This document shows positions 23,977-34,854 of a stretch of 64,000 nt of DNA, one piece after another (the first letter of the stretch is position 1; every line of letters begins with the position of its first letter). The notes below the pieces were generated by a model that saw only the letters and a list, made by a program, of their open reading frames with translations, searched no databases and was not told the DNA's origin. Source of the DNA: Celoporthe dispersa (taxonomy: Eukaryota > Ascomycota > Sordariomycetes > Diaporthales > Cryphonectriaceae); contig WAID01000003.1 in assembly GCA_016584495.1 (NCBI GenBank), positions 5,226,501-5,290,500 of the forward strand. Direction: 5' to 3'. A program made the translations under genes and the position numbers.

Positions 23977-25871
23977 TGGCTGGTGAGCGAGCTGTAGTGC
24001 ATATTACCAGCAAAAGTCCAGGCCTCGAGGGGCGAGACCACAGACATGGGCTATGGCTATTCCACCAGAGCGTGCGTTTGCCTGTTTTTTATTTCTTTCT
24101 TCTTCTCGCGCCTCCATTAGTGCCATTTTCCGCCAACAGGTGCATCCAGCCATCTTGCTACGAAAGTCGCTTTTCATTACAGATGCAGATCAGCATTAAA
24201 ATAGAATAAAATAAAAATCAGGCAGGACAAGAGATGCTGACAGGGACTGGGCATACGAGATGTTTCCAGGCCCTGGCCCAGGGATGTCGTCTTCGAAGCA
24301 AGACACTGGCCAATCACGTGTTATACTTGCCCCGTGTTGACCCCACATGTGATGAACCACGAGGCGAGGCTGCTACCCAGGTACTTGGAAAGAGTTGGCG
24401 GCCACAGACGAAAAAGAAAAGAAGAAGAAAAAAAGGATGGATTGAGCCAGTGTGTGACTTTTGTCTGAAGGATCCACGAGGCAGGTGAACCTGTTGGGTC
24501 TTGATGTCCTACATCCCCAGCGCACCATCCAGTGCCCTCCTGTGTTGTGTCTTATAGCCCCCTCTTGTGCTCTTCTTTTGTTTTGGTTCTCTGTAGATAT
24601 TTGTATGCCTGCTATATCCTCTCAGGGACTCTTGGTCCACAAGCTCGACTGTGGTGATGCTGGGTGGCAGTGATTGACAAGGGTCTGGACGGGCTCAAGT
24701 GAAAGGCCAGGCCGAACAGGAGCAGGGTGGTCCAAGGATGATGGTGGCTCTGCCAGCTACAGCCTGGCCCTAGAGCAGAGCATTGATCATAACCAGTCAG
24801 CCTACCAGGAGCTATCAGAAGGAGGACTCGGAGCAGGGGAGAAGGCCATTGAACCTACCAGATGGAAGCACACCCGAGGGGGGAGATGTTGCAAGCTGAG
24901 GCAGGGAAACCGTAGCTGCCATGCCGTGTGACCTTGCAGCCTCTCGACTCTGGGTGTGGTTTACCTGCTACACAACTAGAGCTCTGCACATGTGACTGGA
25001 TCCCAATCAGTTTTCATAATAGGTAGGCGGATCATCGTAATACCCAGCCTTTGCTGTTTCGAGACTTCCAGAGAGCCATCTCGAAGGTGGATGAGCGTGC
25101 CAGGAGGACACACAATATGCAAGAGACCACAATAGGGCAGAAACGTGCAGAAATCAAAAAGACCCCATGAAAGAAGTCTTCACAGGTTGTTAATGAAGGA
25201 TACTTGTGTGTGAATACCTTGTACATGACTGACAAGACCCCAGGCGTTAGTGCCTGACCCCTCCCTCTGAAGGGGCAGGCCATGTTGCCAAAGCTGTCCC
25301 CTCAAAGAATGCTTCGATTGGTTTCTATACCTGGTGAATCCAAGGTGAGGAAGATGTGAACTGAAGGCGGTCAACAGCGTGGGCACCTGGTCCGTGCGGC
25401 TAGGGCTATTACTATATAATACTGCTGAGTTTCGCCGCAGACTGATTTTTTTTTTCCCTTTCTTTCTTCTCTCCTTCCACTTCACGCTCCTACATATATC
25501 CTGGCGCTGGCGCCACCACCCACCCCCCTCTCCCGGCTCCATCCGCGACAAATACCACGCGGAGATCAAGAAGCAAAGGTTGGTCTTTCATGCACTCATC
25601 ATCATCATCATCATCATCATCAATAAACCTCCTCCTTCTCCTCATCTGAACCTGGTCTCACCTGGTCTCCCCAAATCTGCACCACCCTCCTTGTCACCCA
25701 ATCCTGCCCCCACTGTCCTCCATCCCACAGCCACAAACCTGATGCTAACTCATCATGCTTCAGTCCTGGTGACTGGGCCTTGCCGCGGGTGGCCGCCCTC
25801 CCCCTCCCCCCCCTTCCCCAGCGCTGACCTTGCGGGTTCCCGTCCTGTGGACGGGCTGGCTGGTTGCCCTG
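23977..25871 (+). other. Intergenic between NRDE2 and the DNMT5 fragment cluster
   Basis: No gene is supported. Contains A/G-rich tracts (24410-24435), poly-T near 25446-25470 and an (ATC)n tract near 25597-25622. A long open frame from about 25.4 to 26.4 kb crosses this edge but runs through simple sequence and out-of-frame methyltransferase fragments, so it is not called. Confidence 0.55.
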
Positions 25872-26389
25872 GAGCCGTGCTCCAGGGTCTGCCGATCGAG
25901 AGCTGGGCTCCCGAGATGACGCAGACGTGGCCAACCAGGCCCGACGAGGTCGCGCTGGGCCACCGGGTGCCTCACCCCGGCGGCGATCCCGGTCCTCACC
26001 TTGGAGGCCCGGCCCATCACCGGGTCCGAGGCCCTGGAGCTCCGGGATCTGCCGATCGAGAGCTTCGACATGAGCTCCGAGACGCAGACCCAGCTTCAGG
26101 GCCCCGCCGGGAACGCGATGGCCGCTGGGACGGGTGGCCCGCTGTCTGTGGCAAGAATCCCAAGCACAGCGCCTATGACCCCCGACACAAGGCCCAGATC
26201 ATCGACTGCAGCCAGAATGTCGACCGGGTCGGGCCGGGAGAAGGACACAGACTGAAGGGGGTGGGGGTTTTCGCGGTCCCGCCACACCGCGTTCCGACGT
26301 CTGTACTCGATACCCGACGAGCGCCCCTGGATCCGCTGGAGCGAGAGGGGCAGCTCACACGCTCCGGCGAAAATGTGGAAAGCCGGTAA
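25872..26389 (+). pseudogene. Scrambled partial copies of the DNMT5 gene, blocks in reverse order
   Basis: Three collinear blocks of the DNMT5 methyltransferase domain found intact at 40.7-41.2 kb recur here on the same strand in the order C-B-A. Block C, 25960-26120, matches 41060-41220 without gaps (11 mismatches in 161 by eye). Block B, 26141-26230, matches 40948-41037 (6 in 90). Block A, about 26233-26384, matches about 40751-40890 but has a 9-nt G-rich insertion near 26256 and a Trp-to-TGA change. A weaker fourth piece (D, about 25881-25935) repeats the end of block C. Most substitutions are synonymous in the DNMT5 frame. C spans methyltransferase motifs IX-X; A and B precede it. No single frame reads through, so this cannot encode a methyltransferase. 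Block A ends directly at a GGTAAGT splice-donor-like sequence. Confidence 0.9.
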
Positions 26390-27255
26390 GTACCTTCCAC
26401 ACCCTGACTGGTCTTGTCTTCCCCTTCTTTCTTTCTTGCCAGTGTTTGCTGACTTTTTTGTTTGGGAATATCAGACTAGAAGTTCAACAGTCACCGCGTA
26501 CGAGTCTTGGATCGAAACTACACTATATCAAAGACAACTCGACAACATCTGTGCTGGGCATTGGGGTTGGAGCTGTGCTTCAACAGCCTGAACAACATCT
26601 GGTCAGGGTGGACAAACTAGAGTGGGCACCGGGTCTGAGGAACAGGAACAAGGGCTTGGCAGGATTGATGGATGGTGCTAGGGGGAGAGGGGGGAGTGCA
26701 TCTGGCTGGGTGGATGACGTTCTACACCTCAAGCACGAGTTCGACACATACTTTCTCGGATTGCCTCGATGGTTGCAATATCCCAGAGTCTGCTATCACC
26801 AAGAGCTTCTCAAACTTTGCCAGCACTCAATCACCAACAACCAGTCACCAACACCCAACCATCACCGACCACAGTCAACAAGCACTCATCCAGGAAGAGG
26901 ACATACGAGGAAGGCAGAGGAGTGATGCATCCAACTTCAGGTTGAGCAGGGCTATCAAACAAAGACAAGCAGGACAGGGTATCAAGGGTGATCAAAGTAT
27001 GTGGGAATCAATAATCAAAACATGATTCACACAACAGCCGTTCTTCATTGCAAAGCCTCATTAGCTTCCTCTTGGTGAGCTCAAGGTGTTGTGTTCCGTG
27101 AGCTCTTATAAATGCTGCTCTGGGTCTGTCTATGCTACCTTGAGCACTTAAGGCAGCCTCTTCAGCAGGATACCATAGGCATATGGTTACCTTCAGGCCA
27201 ACCATAGACCTGCCTCCAGCTGTGCTCAATAACAAGCAGGTACTCACCCACCACC
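26390..27255 (+). other. Intergenic between DNMT5 fragments and carboxylesterase
   Basis: No gene is supported. AT content is higher than in neighbouring genes. No further DNMT5 similarity was recognised by eye. The 3' flank of the minus-strand carboxylesterase gene must lie at the right end. Confidence 0.5.
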
Positions 27256-29488
27256 TCACTCATAATATGTAAGAGGCAGCCCGATCCCGCCACACTGCGC
27301 CTCCTCTCTGAAGCCATCCTGATAAGGCGGCCACCCCAACGCCCTCAATGTCAAGTTCCCCTTCACGGCCGGCCTCCACTGCCCCCGCAACCTCAACACC
27401 TCGCTCGTATTACTATACCCCCTAGCCCGCAAAAACCCCGTATCCGGGTTCGGATCCAGCGTCCTCGCAAACGAAGCCCAGGCGTCCACCACCATCTGCT
27501 CAAACGGCAGATCCAGCCCGTCCCGAAAAGGCAGCCCCTGGAAGGCAATGTTTCCAAACACCTCGTACAGGTCGCCCGAGTGACACCGAAAGTAGGACCC
27601 GCTGGGGTCGCCGTAGGGAAAGGCCTCGGTGACGGGGGGTTGGCACACGTCGTAGTTGGGCCAGTTGTAGAGCTGGTAGGAGCGCTCCATCTCGTAGTAG
27701 TAGACCTGGTCCCACAGCCCGCTGTCGAGACCCGCGTAGACGGTGGCCTCGTCGGCGCAGCGGAACTCGGCGTCTGTGGCGTAGCGGGCTGTCATGTTGA
27801 ACAGGTCGAGGGTCTGGTTTGTGCTGCTGCTCTCTGGGATCGGGAAGAGGTCTGCAGGTGGGGGGCGAAGTCTATCTCCTCCAGATAGGCGGTCTCGTTG
27901 GTCGTGTCAGGGTAGGTGATGAGCGCCGCGCCGTCCTCGCGCATGGTGCCCATCAGCAGCTTGTACGGTGCCGCGGGCCCCGTGAGCGGGAGGTGGCCCG
28001 AGGTGATGTATGTCCCGTCCTGGACGACATACTCTGCTGTCGTGGCCAGGTTGAGGAGGGTGAAGGCGTCCACCTGGCGCAGGCAGTCGACCCCCGCGCA
28101 GCCCGTCTCGTCCAGGATGGCAGTGCCGGCGGCGTCCATCTCCTGCGCGATGGTGTAGTACTCCGAGTACGTCGTGCCGTAGTAGAGACCGCCCAGGTTG
28201 CTCTGCGGGATGGCGCCTGCGAACTTGCCCTGGGCCCTGGGGGAGGCCATCAGGGCGCGGACCGAGCCGGCACCTGCAGACTGGCCGAAGATGGTGATGC
28301 TGTCGGGGTCGCCTCCAAAGTCGGCGATGTGGGCTATGACCCAGTCCAGGGCGGTGATCTGGTCGGCTATGCCGTAGTTCCCGTTGGTGATACCGTCGTC
28401 TAGAGCCAGGAAGCCGAGGGTCGACAGCCTGTAGTTGATGGTCACGACCACGACGTCTCCTCGGGAGGCCAGGCTGCCTCCGTCGAAGGTGCTGTCGCTG
28501 CCAGTGCCGCTCGTGTAGGCACCGCCGTGGATCCAGAACATGACGGGCTTGAGGTCGGCCTTTACGTGCCCGCTGCTCGGCCGTGGCAGGTAAGGCGTCC
28601 AGATGTTCAGGAACAGGCAGTCCTCTGAGCCGGTGTCTGCGACCTGGGCACATTCACTGCCATACGCTGTGGCCGGGACGGTGCTGTTGGACCCAGAGTA
28701 AGACTGCGAGTACGTGAACCGCTCTGGCTGCTCTGCATAGCGGATGCCGTAGAAGCGGAAGGATGTCCGGTCTCGAAAGCTGAGAATGAAGACCACATGT
28801 CAGAATGTCTCATCAGGAGATGAGTACTAGGCGTGGGGGAATCTTGGACTCTAGACCAACCCGATGAGGTTCTCATTGTTGGAGCGCACCGAGACGTGCC
28901 ACCTGGAGGCATTCGAGGTCTTCTCTGCAGTGGCCAGAGGTGCCGACTGCGTGCAGAGGGCGGCAAGACTGAGGCCAGGATGAACCACAGACACCTCCCC
29001 CGAGCCACTGATGGCGCGCGTGCTGCTGCTGCTGTTCGAAGAAGCCACCCAGAACTGGGACTTCTCATCTGCCTTGCCCTCCCAGACGAGATAATCCAGG
29101 CTGGTCTGGATACTCGCCCCAGCATCTTCTGGAGACCACAGTCTCTCGCCTAGCGCTCTACACCCCTCGACGGCGCCCTGGTGCGAAGAGAGCCTGCTGA
29201 GCAGGATCACTGCTGAGTCTATGTACGGACTGCTTGTGCCTGAACAAATGAATGCAGAGTTGTTTACACGGCCAAGGTCAGTCAGAGTGCCTCATACAGC
29301 AATAATTACAATCGTGTCTCCCAAACAAAACAACACATGCCTTGAAGGTCATTGTTCATGAGGATGGTGAGGTCGGAATTGAGGCCCCGAGGGGACGGCG
29401 TGGCGATGGTAAAGGGGGCTAAGAGGAGGGAGAGGAGGAGGTGGAGAGGAGTGCCTCTGATGAGGAGATGCTTGTGAGAAGGAGCCAT
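27256..29488 (-). CDS. Secreted type-B carboxylesterase/lipase with N-terminal extension
   Basis: Alpha/beta-hydrolase of the carboxylesterase B family cleaving esters outside the cell. Exons (minus) 29488-29341, 29239-28861 and 28779-27256; 683 residues. Seen: a signal peptide (basic start, then LHLLLSLLLAPFTIA); an extension rich in Ser before the catalytic domain (LDYLVWEGKADEKSQFWVAS, LCTQSAP), found in a subgroup of fungal members; then FRFYGIRYAEQPERF, SEDCLFLNIWTP, oxyanion segment VMFWIHGGAYTSGTG, nucleophile elbow FGQSAGAGSVRAL and the tail FEQMVVDAWASFARTLDPNP. Several Asn-X-Ser/Thr sites fit secretion. Intron 1 appears to use a GC donor (AAG/GCATGT), since only that rejoins NNDLQ-GTSSPYID in frame. 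Odd: one base is missing near 27846-27860, after APHLQ. Substrate is unknown. Confidence 0.87.
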
Positions 29489-30538
29489 GCTGCTCGAGCC
29501 TTGACTGAGGAAGGCAGCCACGCAGCCAAAGCAGTCAAGCGAAGGAAGCAAGCAGCAAGGCAAGATAGATCTTTTGTAGAGCCGGACCTCTCGGGTCTAT
29601 CGCATTTGCGACCCCCGCCCGCCCTTATATTACTACAAGTCAAGTAATTACTTCCCAAGCATAGTAACATGGCGCAGTCCCACCTCGTCCTGATTTTTTC
29701 TGCTTGTTTTTTTATCCCCGGGGGGGGGGCGGTGAGCTCATGGATATGCAGGTAGAATCCAAGGTCCCGTTTGGTCGGTAGCTTTGCATTGTTAAGTAGA
29801 ACGGATTCGGAGGGCGGGAAGACATGACCCAACACTGACACTGCAGATTGGGGAATAAAGGCATCATCAAATCCACCAGTCAAGGCGTGCGCTAGAGAAT
29901 GTCTGTGGGGATCTCGGCTTGACGGTCCGCAACCAGACATAGTTTGTGAGGGAGGGAAAAAAGAGAAAAAAAGAAAAAAGAAAGAAAAAAAACTTGGCAC
30001 CAGTTCTTCTCTTGTCCATCATGTTGACTGAGAGCGGAGGAGGAGAATAAGGATGGGGTTTATTTATCCTTATCGACTGGAGGCGAGCCGAGCGGGTTAG
30101 CCGGCCAGTGAGCAGTGAGTAATGTTCATGTCTAATCAGCTGTGTGGGCTGAGAAGGACCTCAAGAAATTATACAACCATCTGAGTAGTCTACAATGGGT
30201 ACTTGTTTGTCTTGTGGAAGAGGCAACAGGAGAACCATGGTTGGTCATCTCAAAAAGACAGCTCCGAGGAAAAAGAAGAGGAAAAAAAGGGGAACGGGGG
30301 TGGAAGAGAGTCAATTAGGGGGTATACCATCAAATGAATCACTGGCCAACGCCACGCAGAAAGAGAAAGACGCAAAACAAAAAACCCAAAAAAAAACCAC
30401 CACAAAGAAACATACACACACACACACAAAAAAAAAGAAGGGGCATCTCTTTTGTCAGATCGAGCAAACAAGCAAAGCGACCAAGGAAACCAAGCAAAGT
30501 AGGTATAGGTAGGCAGATGTCGAGAGGAAAAACCCTCC
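29489..30538 (+). other. Intergenic between carboxylesterase and CH-domain genes
   Basis: No gene is supported. Contains a G9 run near 29722, an A/G-rich block (29945-29995) and A-rich simple sequence at 30360-30440. Small ORFs are lysine-rich by-products of these tracts. Confidence 0.6.
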
Positions 30539-32706
30539 TCAGCGGCCAGAACCAGGCGTGCCAGGCAGCGGCCTCGGTCCCGCGATCTGCCTCCTCCCTG
30601 CGCCGATGCCCTGCGTCCCGCGGTTCTGGTTGTCACCTCCCGTAAACCCAGCCCACTGGCCGACATCCCACCTCCCGCCCATGCCACCGCCGATGCCCTC
30701 CACCCCGTCCCTGGACCGCGCCGCCTTGGCCGTCTCCTTCTGCGACTCTTCCCACTCGCGCTGCCGCTGCCGCTCCATCTCCATCTCGCGCTCCAGCAGC
30801 GACTTGGACGCCCAGCCGCCCGCCTTGGTCCGCTGCTGCGCCTGCTGCCGCCGTCGGTCCTCGGCGTCCCGCTCCGCCGTCGCTCCGAGCTCGCGCGAGT
30901 ACGTAGGTGATGCCTGCTGCTGCTGCTTTTGTTGCGCGGGAGCCGGGCTGGTGGCCAGAAAACGGTCGGTACGGTTCATCTGTGGAGAAGGTGATGGTGA
31001 GGTAGGTGAGGAGTAGTTTCGGGGGTCCGGTAGGGGCCGGGAGCTGCCACCAGTATTGTGCGCCTTTACCTTGGGTGTGGAGGGGTCGCCTGTGCGGTGC
31101 GTCTTCACAGCCTTCGCAGCTGCTGGTGGGGGGTCAACGAAGCCGCAGGGTCGGGCAGGGGACGGGAGTTCTGTCGCGGCGGGGGCTGCGGTCGCTGCTG
31201 CTTGCGCTCGTTCCAGGATTGCCTTAGGCCTTCGCCGTCCGAATCGTCGCCGCGGACCCACGAGTCCTGTCTGCTTGGTGTACCGCTCGCGGGGCGTGGT
31301 CGGCTACGTGAGCGAATCCTGGCCTTAGCATCGACGCTCTTCATCCGGACCCGGGTCTGTCGCTCACTCTCGTACTCGGCTTCTCGCCGCCGCGCGCGCT
31401 CCAGCTCCTCCTCGAGCTCCCTGATGCGCTGGCTGGGGTCGCTGCTGCTCTTGCCGCTGCCGCTGTTGGAACCACCACCACCACCACCAGTGATACCTTG
31501 TTCTGCCTGGTACTGGCTCAGGAACTGGCCGTGCAGGCGGGAGTTGGCCCTGCTCCTGGTCTTGCCCCGCTCCTCGGCCAGGCGCCTCTCCGCCTCATCC
31601 TCGTCCCTGCGCCGCTTCTCCTCCGTGATCTTCCACTGGCGCTCCTCCTCCTCCCAGCGGCGCTTCTCCTCCAGCAGCCGCGCTCTCCTCCTCGCGCTTG
31701 CGCATCTTCTCCTCCTGCCGCCTGCGCTCCTCCTCGGCCGCCTCCAGCTGTGCGCGCTTGGCCTCCGCCTCCTCGCGCTGCCTCTTCTCCTCGGCCTCCT
31801 TCTCCTTGCGGAGCTTCTGTTTCTCGGCAAGGCTGGGGACGGCCGGACCAGCGCTGGTGATCTGCCGCCTCCCGCCGAACGAGATGCCGAGGTTGCCCTG
31901 GCTCGCGCCGCCCATGTATCCGTACTGTGCGATATTCCACGCCGGCGAGGTCACGCCCTCGTGGGCCCGGCTGCTCCAGCTGCTGACCGAGGGCGACTTG
32001 GGCCCGTTCTGCGCCGTCGGGCTCCTGTTGGGGGAGAAGCGCCCAGAGCCCGAGTCGCCCGTCTTGCTTGCGGTGAGTGCCGGGCGGATGTTGTGGGCCG
32101 AGGAGGCGTTGCTGCTGTTGGACATGCCGCGCGGCCGGTCACCGGCTGTAGGCGTCGGCGACAGATGCCCAGGCGCACCTGTCCTCTGCGGGCTGAGGCC
32201 TGCAGCGCGGGGTCCGATGGCAGCGGGGAAGGCGGCTGGCTTCGCCTGGTTTGCAGCGCGGCTGAAGGCGCCGAGACATTGTAGGACCTGCGCCGGGTCT
32301 TTGGCCTCGTACAGGTCGACCGTGAGGAACATGTCGTGCTCCTGGAGGTTCAGCGGCGGCTGTTTGCAGGCGCGGAGGAAGTGGGAGATATTCTCCATCT
32401 GTACGAAGGGCATTGCGGAGGTCTTGAACTTGACACCTGGCGGGGGGGAGGGCGAGGTTGACGAGCCTGTTGACACCAGCGCTTAGCCATCCATGCTTTG
32501 AGGGAAAGAGACGACGGGAATCATTCATGAACAACCTACTTGCAGAGCGCCACGCCGTCCTTCAGGGACTCGAGGAGGTCGCCTGAAGGCAGGCGCTCGC
32601 CCAGGATGCTCTCGATCCATGCTCGCAACTCGTTCGCTGCGGCGGGCGTATACTTATCGAGGCGCATCTTGCGCAGATCTCTGTCCAGGGACGTCACCGA
32701 AGCCAT
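30539..32706 (-). CDS. Calponin-homology (SM22/transgelin-like) protein with long coiled-coil tail
   Basis: Probable actin-binding protein related to fungal Scp1/Stg1 transgelins, extended to about 697 residues. Exons (minus) 32706-32540 and 32466-30539. Seen: a single CH domain at residues 20-160 (DLRKMRLDKYTPAAANELRAW, ESLKDGVALCK-LVNLALPP, FVQMENISHFLRACK, LQEHDMFLTVDLYEAKDPAQV, VLQCLGAFSRAAN); a Ser/Pro-rich linker; a segment with SPAWNIAQYGYMGGASQGNLG, resembling the calponin-like motif; then a highly charged coiled coil of EEE/RR/KR repeats (about residues 290-480); and a Gln/Pro-rich end containing ASKSLLEREMEMERQRQREWE. Odd: three frame breaks: an extra C at G7 32442-32448 (plus-strand view), a shift at 31676-31684, and one base missing at 31128-31133. 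The actin role is inferred from the CH domain and not shown. Confidence 0.82.
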
Positions 32707-33814
32707 GGTGGGGGGCTGCTGCTGCTGCTGCGGCTGCTGCGGCTGTCTTTTAGGTCCGTCGTGTGCTCGATGTGGATTATGGATTGCGCCGTGCGTGATA
32801 CTGCTGGTAGGACAATAGATATGAGAGCCGACAAGGTTGGTCGCGTGTAGATCGAAAATTCCGGGATATGACGGTGACGTATGTTTTCGTTCCGTTTGTG
32901 CGTGCGCGTGTTGACGCTGAGGCTGGCAACCGGCTGGGCGGGAGGGAGGTATGCGATTCGATCTGGAACGGGTCGAGTCGTTCTGGGCCGCGCTCACTAC
33001 CAAGTACGTACTCGAGGAGGAAGAGCAAAAAAAAAAACACAAAAATGCCAGCTGACACGACGGCAACGGTGTTTATTGTTGTTATTTAAGGAAACGAGGG
33101 CTGTTCACCATACACGACGGAGAGGGCGAGATTGCCTGGTGGGTTTCCGTCAAATTGCAGAGAGTTGTAGGAGAGATGACTTGATTTACTGAAGAGTGCG
33201 CAGAAGACGTGCAAGGACCGCCAGCCAGCATGAACACATCGTGTTAGTGCCCGAAGGGCCCCATCAGCATCCGGCTTCCAGTGGCATTAGGGGAGGGGAG
33301 GGGGGTTGCTGCTGAAGAAAGAGGGCATTTCCCCCTACCGGGCCAGTGCATCCCTGGTTGTGTGGTCCCTGTTTTGCCCTGGTCTTCACCGTTGTTCGGC
33401 CACTGAACCAAAGTAGCCCCTTGTCTGTTCCAAGGTTGTTCCCGCCTACCGCCTGCCGAGAGCCCTACAGCAACAGGCAGTCAACCACCCCCTGCCCCCT
33501 TGGCCCCTCCCCAGCCATCCGTGCCAACCCGGCCACCAAAAAGCAACAACACAGACGTCACTCCCAGAAGACCTCCTCGCCTGGCTCCCTAGAGAAGCAC
33601 CGAGGGGTAAGCCCTGCCGCGCCCGCCCCCCCTAGTGGCTGGGATCCACCCCAGAACGCGGTCGCGTCGAATTGGAGTTCTGCAGAAGGCGATTATTAAC
33701 ATGGTGGGCACATGAACTACGGTTCTAAGACTAACGAACAGACGTTTGGCAGTGTGAATGATCGAGACTTTGCTGCGTCCTGACCTGGTCAAAACTGCTG
33801 CAACCTGACTGCAG
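32707..33814 (+). other. Divergent promoter region between CH-domain gene and NDUFAF2
   Basis: No gene is supported. The stretch lies between two divergently transcribed genes and so should hold both promoters. Just upstream of the minus-strand gene is a GCT/GCA repeat (32718-32745). No defined regulatory motif was recognised. Confidence 0.55.
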
Positions 33815-34582
33815 ATGTCCTCGAAACAGATCTCGCCCCTCTTACGAACATGGTATAAGTGGAAAGCCCTCCGCCTACCATGGCGGAAGAGGTTTCTAGT
33901 TGGTACGTCCTTGCCTGCAAGACCGATCCTTCCTCCTTCTCCCCCCCCCCCCCCCAAGAAAAAACATCATCACCATCATCACCATCATCACCATCATCAC
34001 CATCATCACCATCATCACCATCATCACCATCATCACCATCACCACCGCTGACCTTAATTCCTTCTCCTCAAAACAGGCCTCGACCTCCAAGGCAATACCT
34101 ACTGGGAATTCCGCGACGTCCGAGGTGACCCCCGCCCCGGCGAACCAGTCCGCTGGCGCCGCATCGTGCAGTACCCCCGCGACACCCACTACGGCGAGGT
34201 CAAGGTGCCTCCCCAGTGGCACCAGTGGCTGCGCAACATGCGCGAGAGGCCGCCCACGATCCAGGAGCAACACCAAGAGGCTCGGCGGCAGGCCCGGATG
34301 AAGTATCTGGCCGCCGAGGCCGACGCGCGGTGGGAGGCCAAGCCGAGAGTGATGGAGGCGCCGGCGGGGCAGCAGCAGCCCGTGGCGGCCCTGGGGAGCA
34401 GGGCCGCGCCGAGGTCGAGAGGATGCGAAGGTGGAGGCGAGCAGGCGGGGGCTGCCGCGCAGACTGCACCGGAGCGGCACAAGGAGGTCGAGAAGGAGGA
34501 CCCGTGGAAGAAGCATCGTCGGGCTGGACCAAGCGAAGACTGGCAGCCACAAGGCTGGACACCACCAGTATCAAAACGGTGA
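33815..34582 (+). CDS. Complex I assembly factor NDUFAF2/mimitin-like (NDUFA12 family)
   Basis: Mitochondrial protein of the NDUFA12/B17.2L family, an assembly factor for NADH:ubiquinone oxidoreductase. Exons 33815-33902 and 34077-34582; 197 residues with intact frame. Seen: the N-terminal RTWYKWKALRLPWRKRFLVG joins LDLQGNTYWEFRD across the intron; then RRIVQYPRDTHYGEVKVPPQW and WHQWLRNMRERPPTIQEQ. These are the core blocks of the family. The C-terminal half is Ala/Gln/Glu-rich and poorly conserved; its length and charged tail favour the assembly factor over the structural NDUFA12 subunit. The 174-nt intron contains a long ATC/ACC repeat; if it were retained, translation would run into a histidine tract and stop at 34051. 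Confidence 0.82.
33965..34045 (+). repeat. CAT/CAC minisatellite inside the NDUFAF2 intron
   Basis: Nine-base unit CATCATCAC repeated about eight times, with a final variant unit. It follows a C-run and A-run inside the intron. In the frame continuing from exon 1, all 27 codons read as histidine. Confidence 0.92.
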
Positions 34583-34854
34583 CATGCATGAAAGCTGCAT
34601 GCATCATGATCATCATCAATAATTTAGATTCTAGCAATGGTATCAATTATCCCAAGAACTCCCCGCCCAGGACGCCGAGTTTGAATCCGAGCAGGGCCAA
34701 CCTGCTGGCGAGCCCCTTGTGTAGGAGACGCTGCGAGGGTCACACACATAGAATACATATCCTCCAAACGCTCACGAGGCTCAACCTCTAGCAATGACAA
34801 GATTGTTGGCAATACACACATCCTCAACAGTAGTGTGTCAGATCGTCTCACGCG

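Noticed and set aside
25379..26389. 336-codon plus-strand ORF over the DNMT5 fragments
   Set aside because: It crosses poly-T and simple repeats and reads the methyltransferase blocks in the wrong frame; an accident of GC-rich fragments.
25872..26389. RIP as the cause of differences between the DNMT5 copies
   Set aside because: Changes run in both directions and are mainly synonymous third-position changes; the blocks are also short for RIP recognition.
33965..34045. CRISPR-like array
   Set aside because: Units are contiguous 9-mers without spacers; a minisatellite in a fungal intron.
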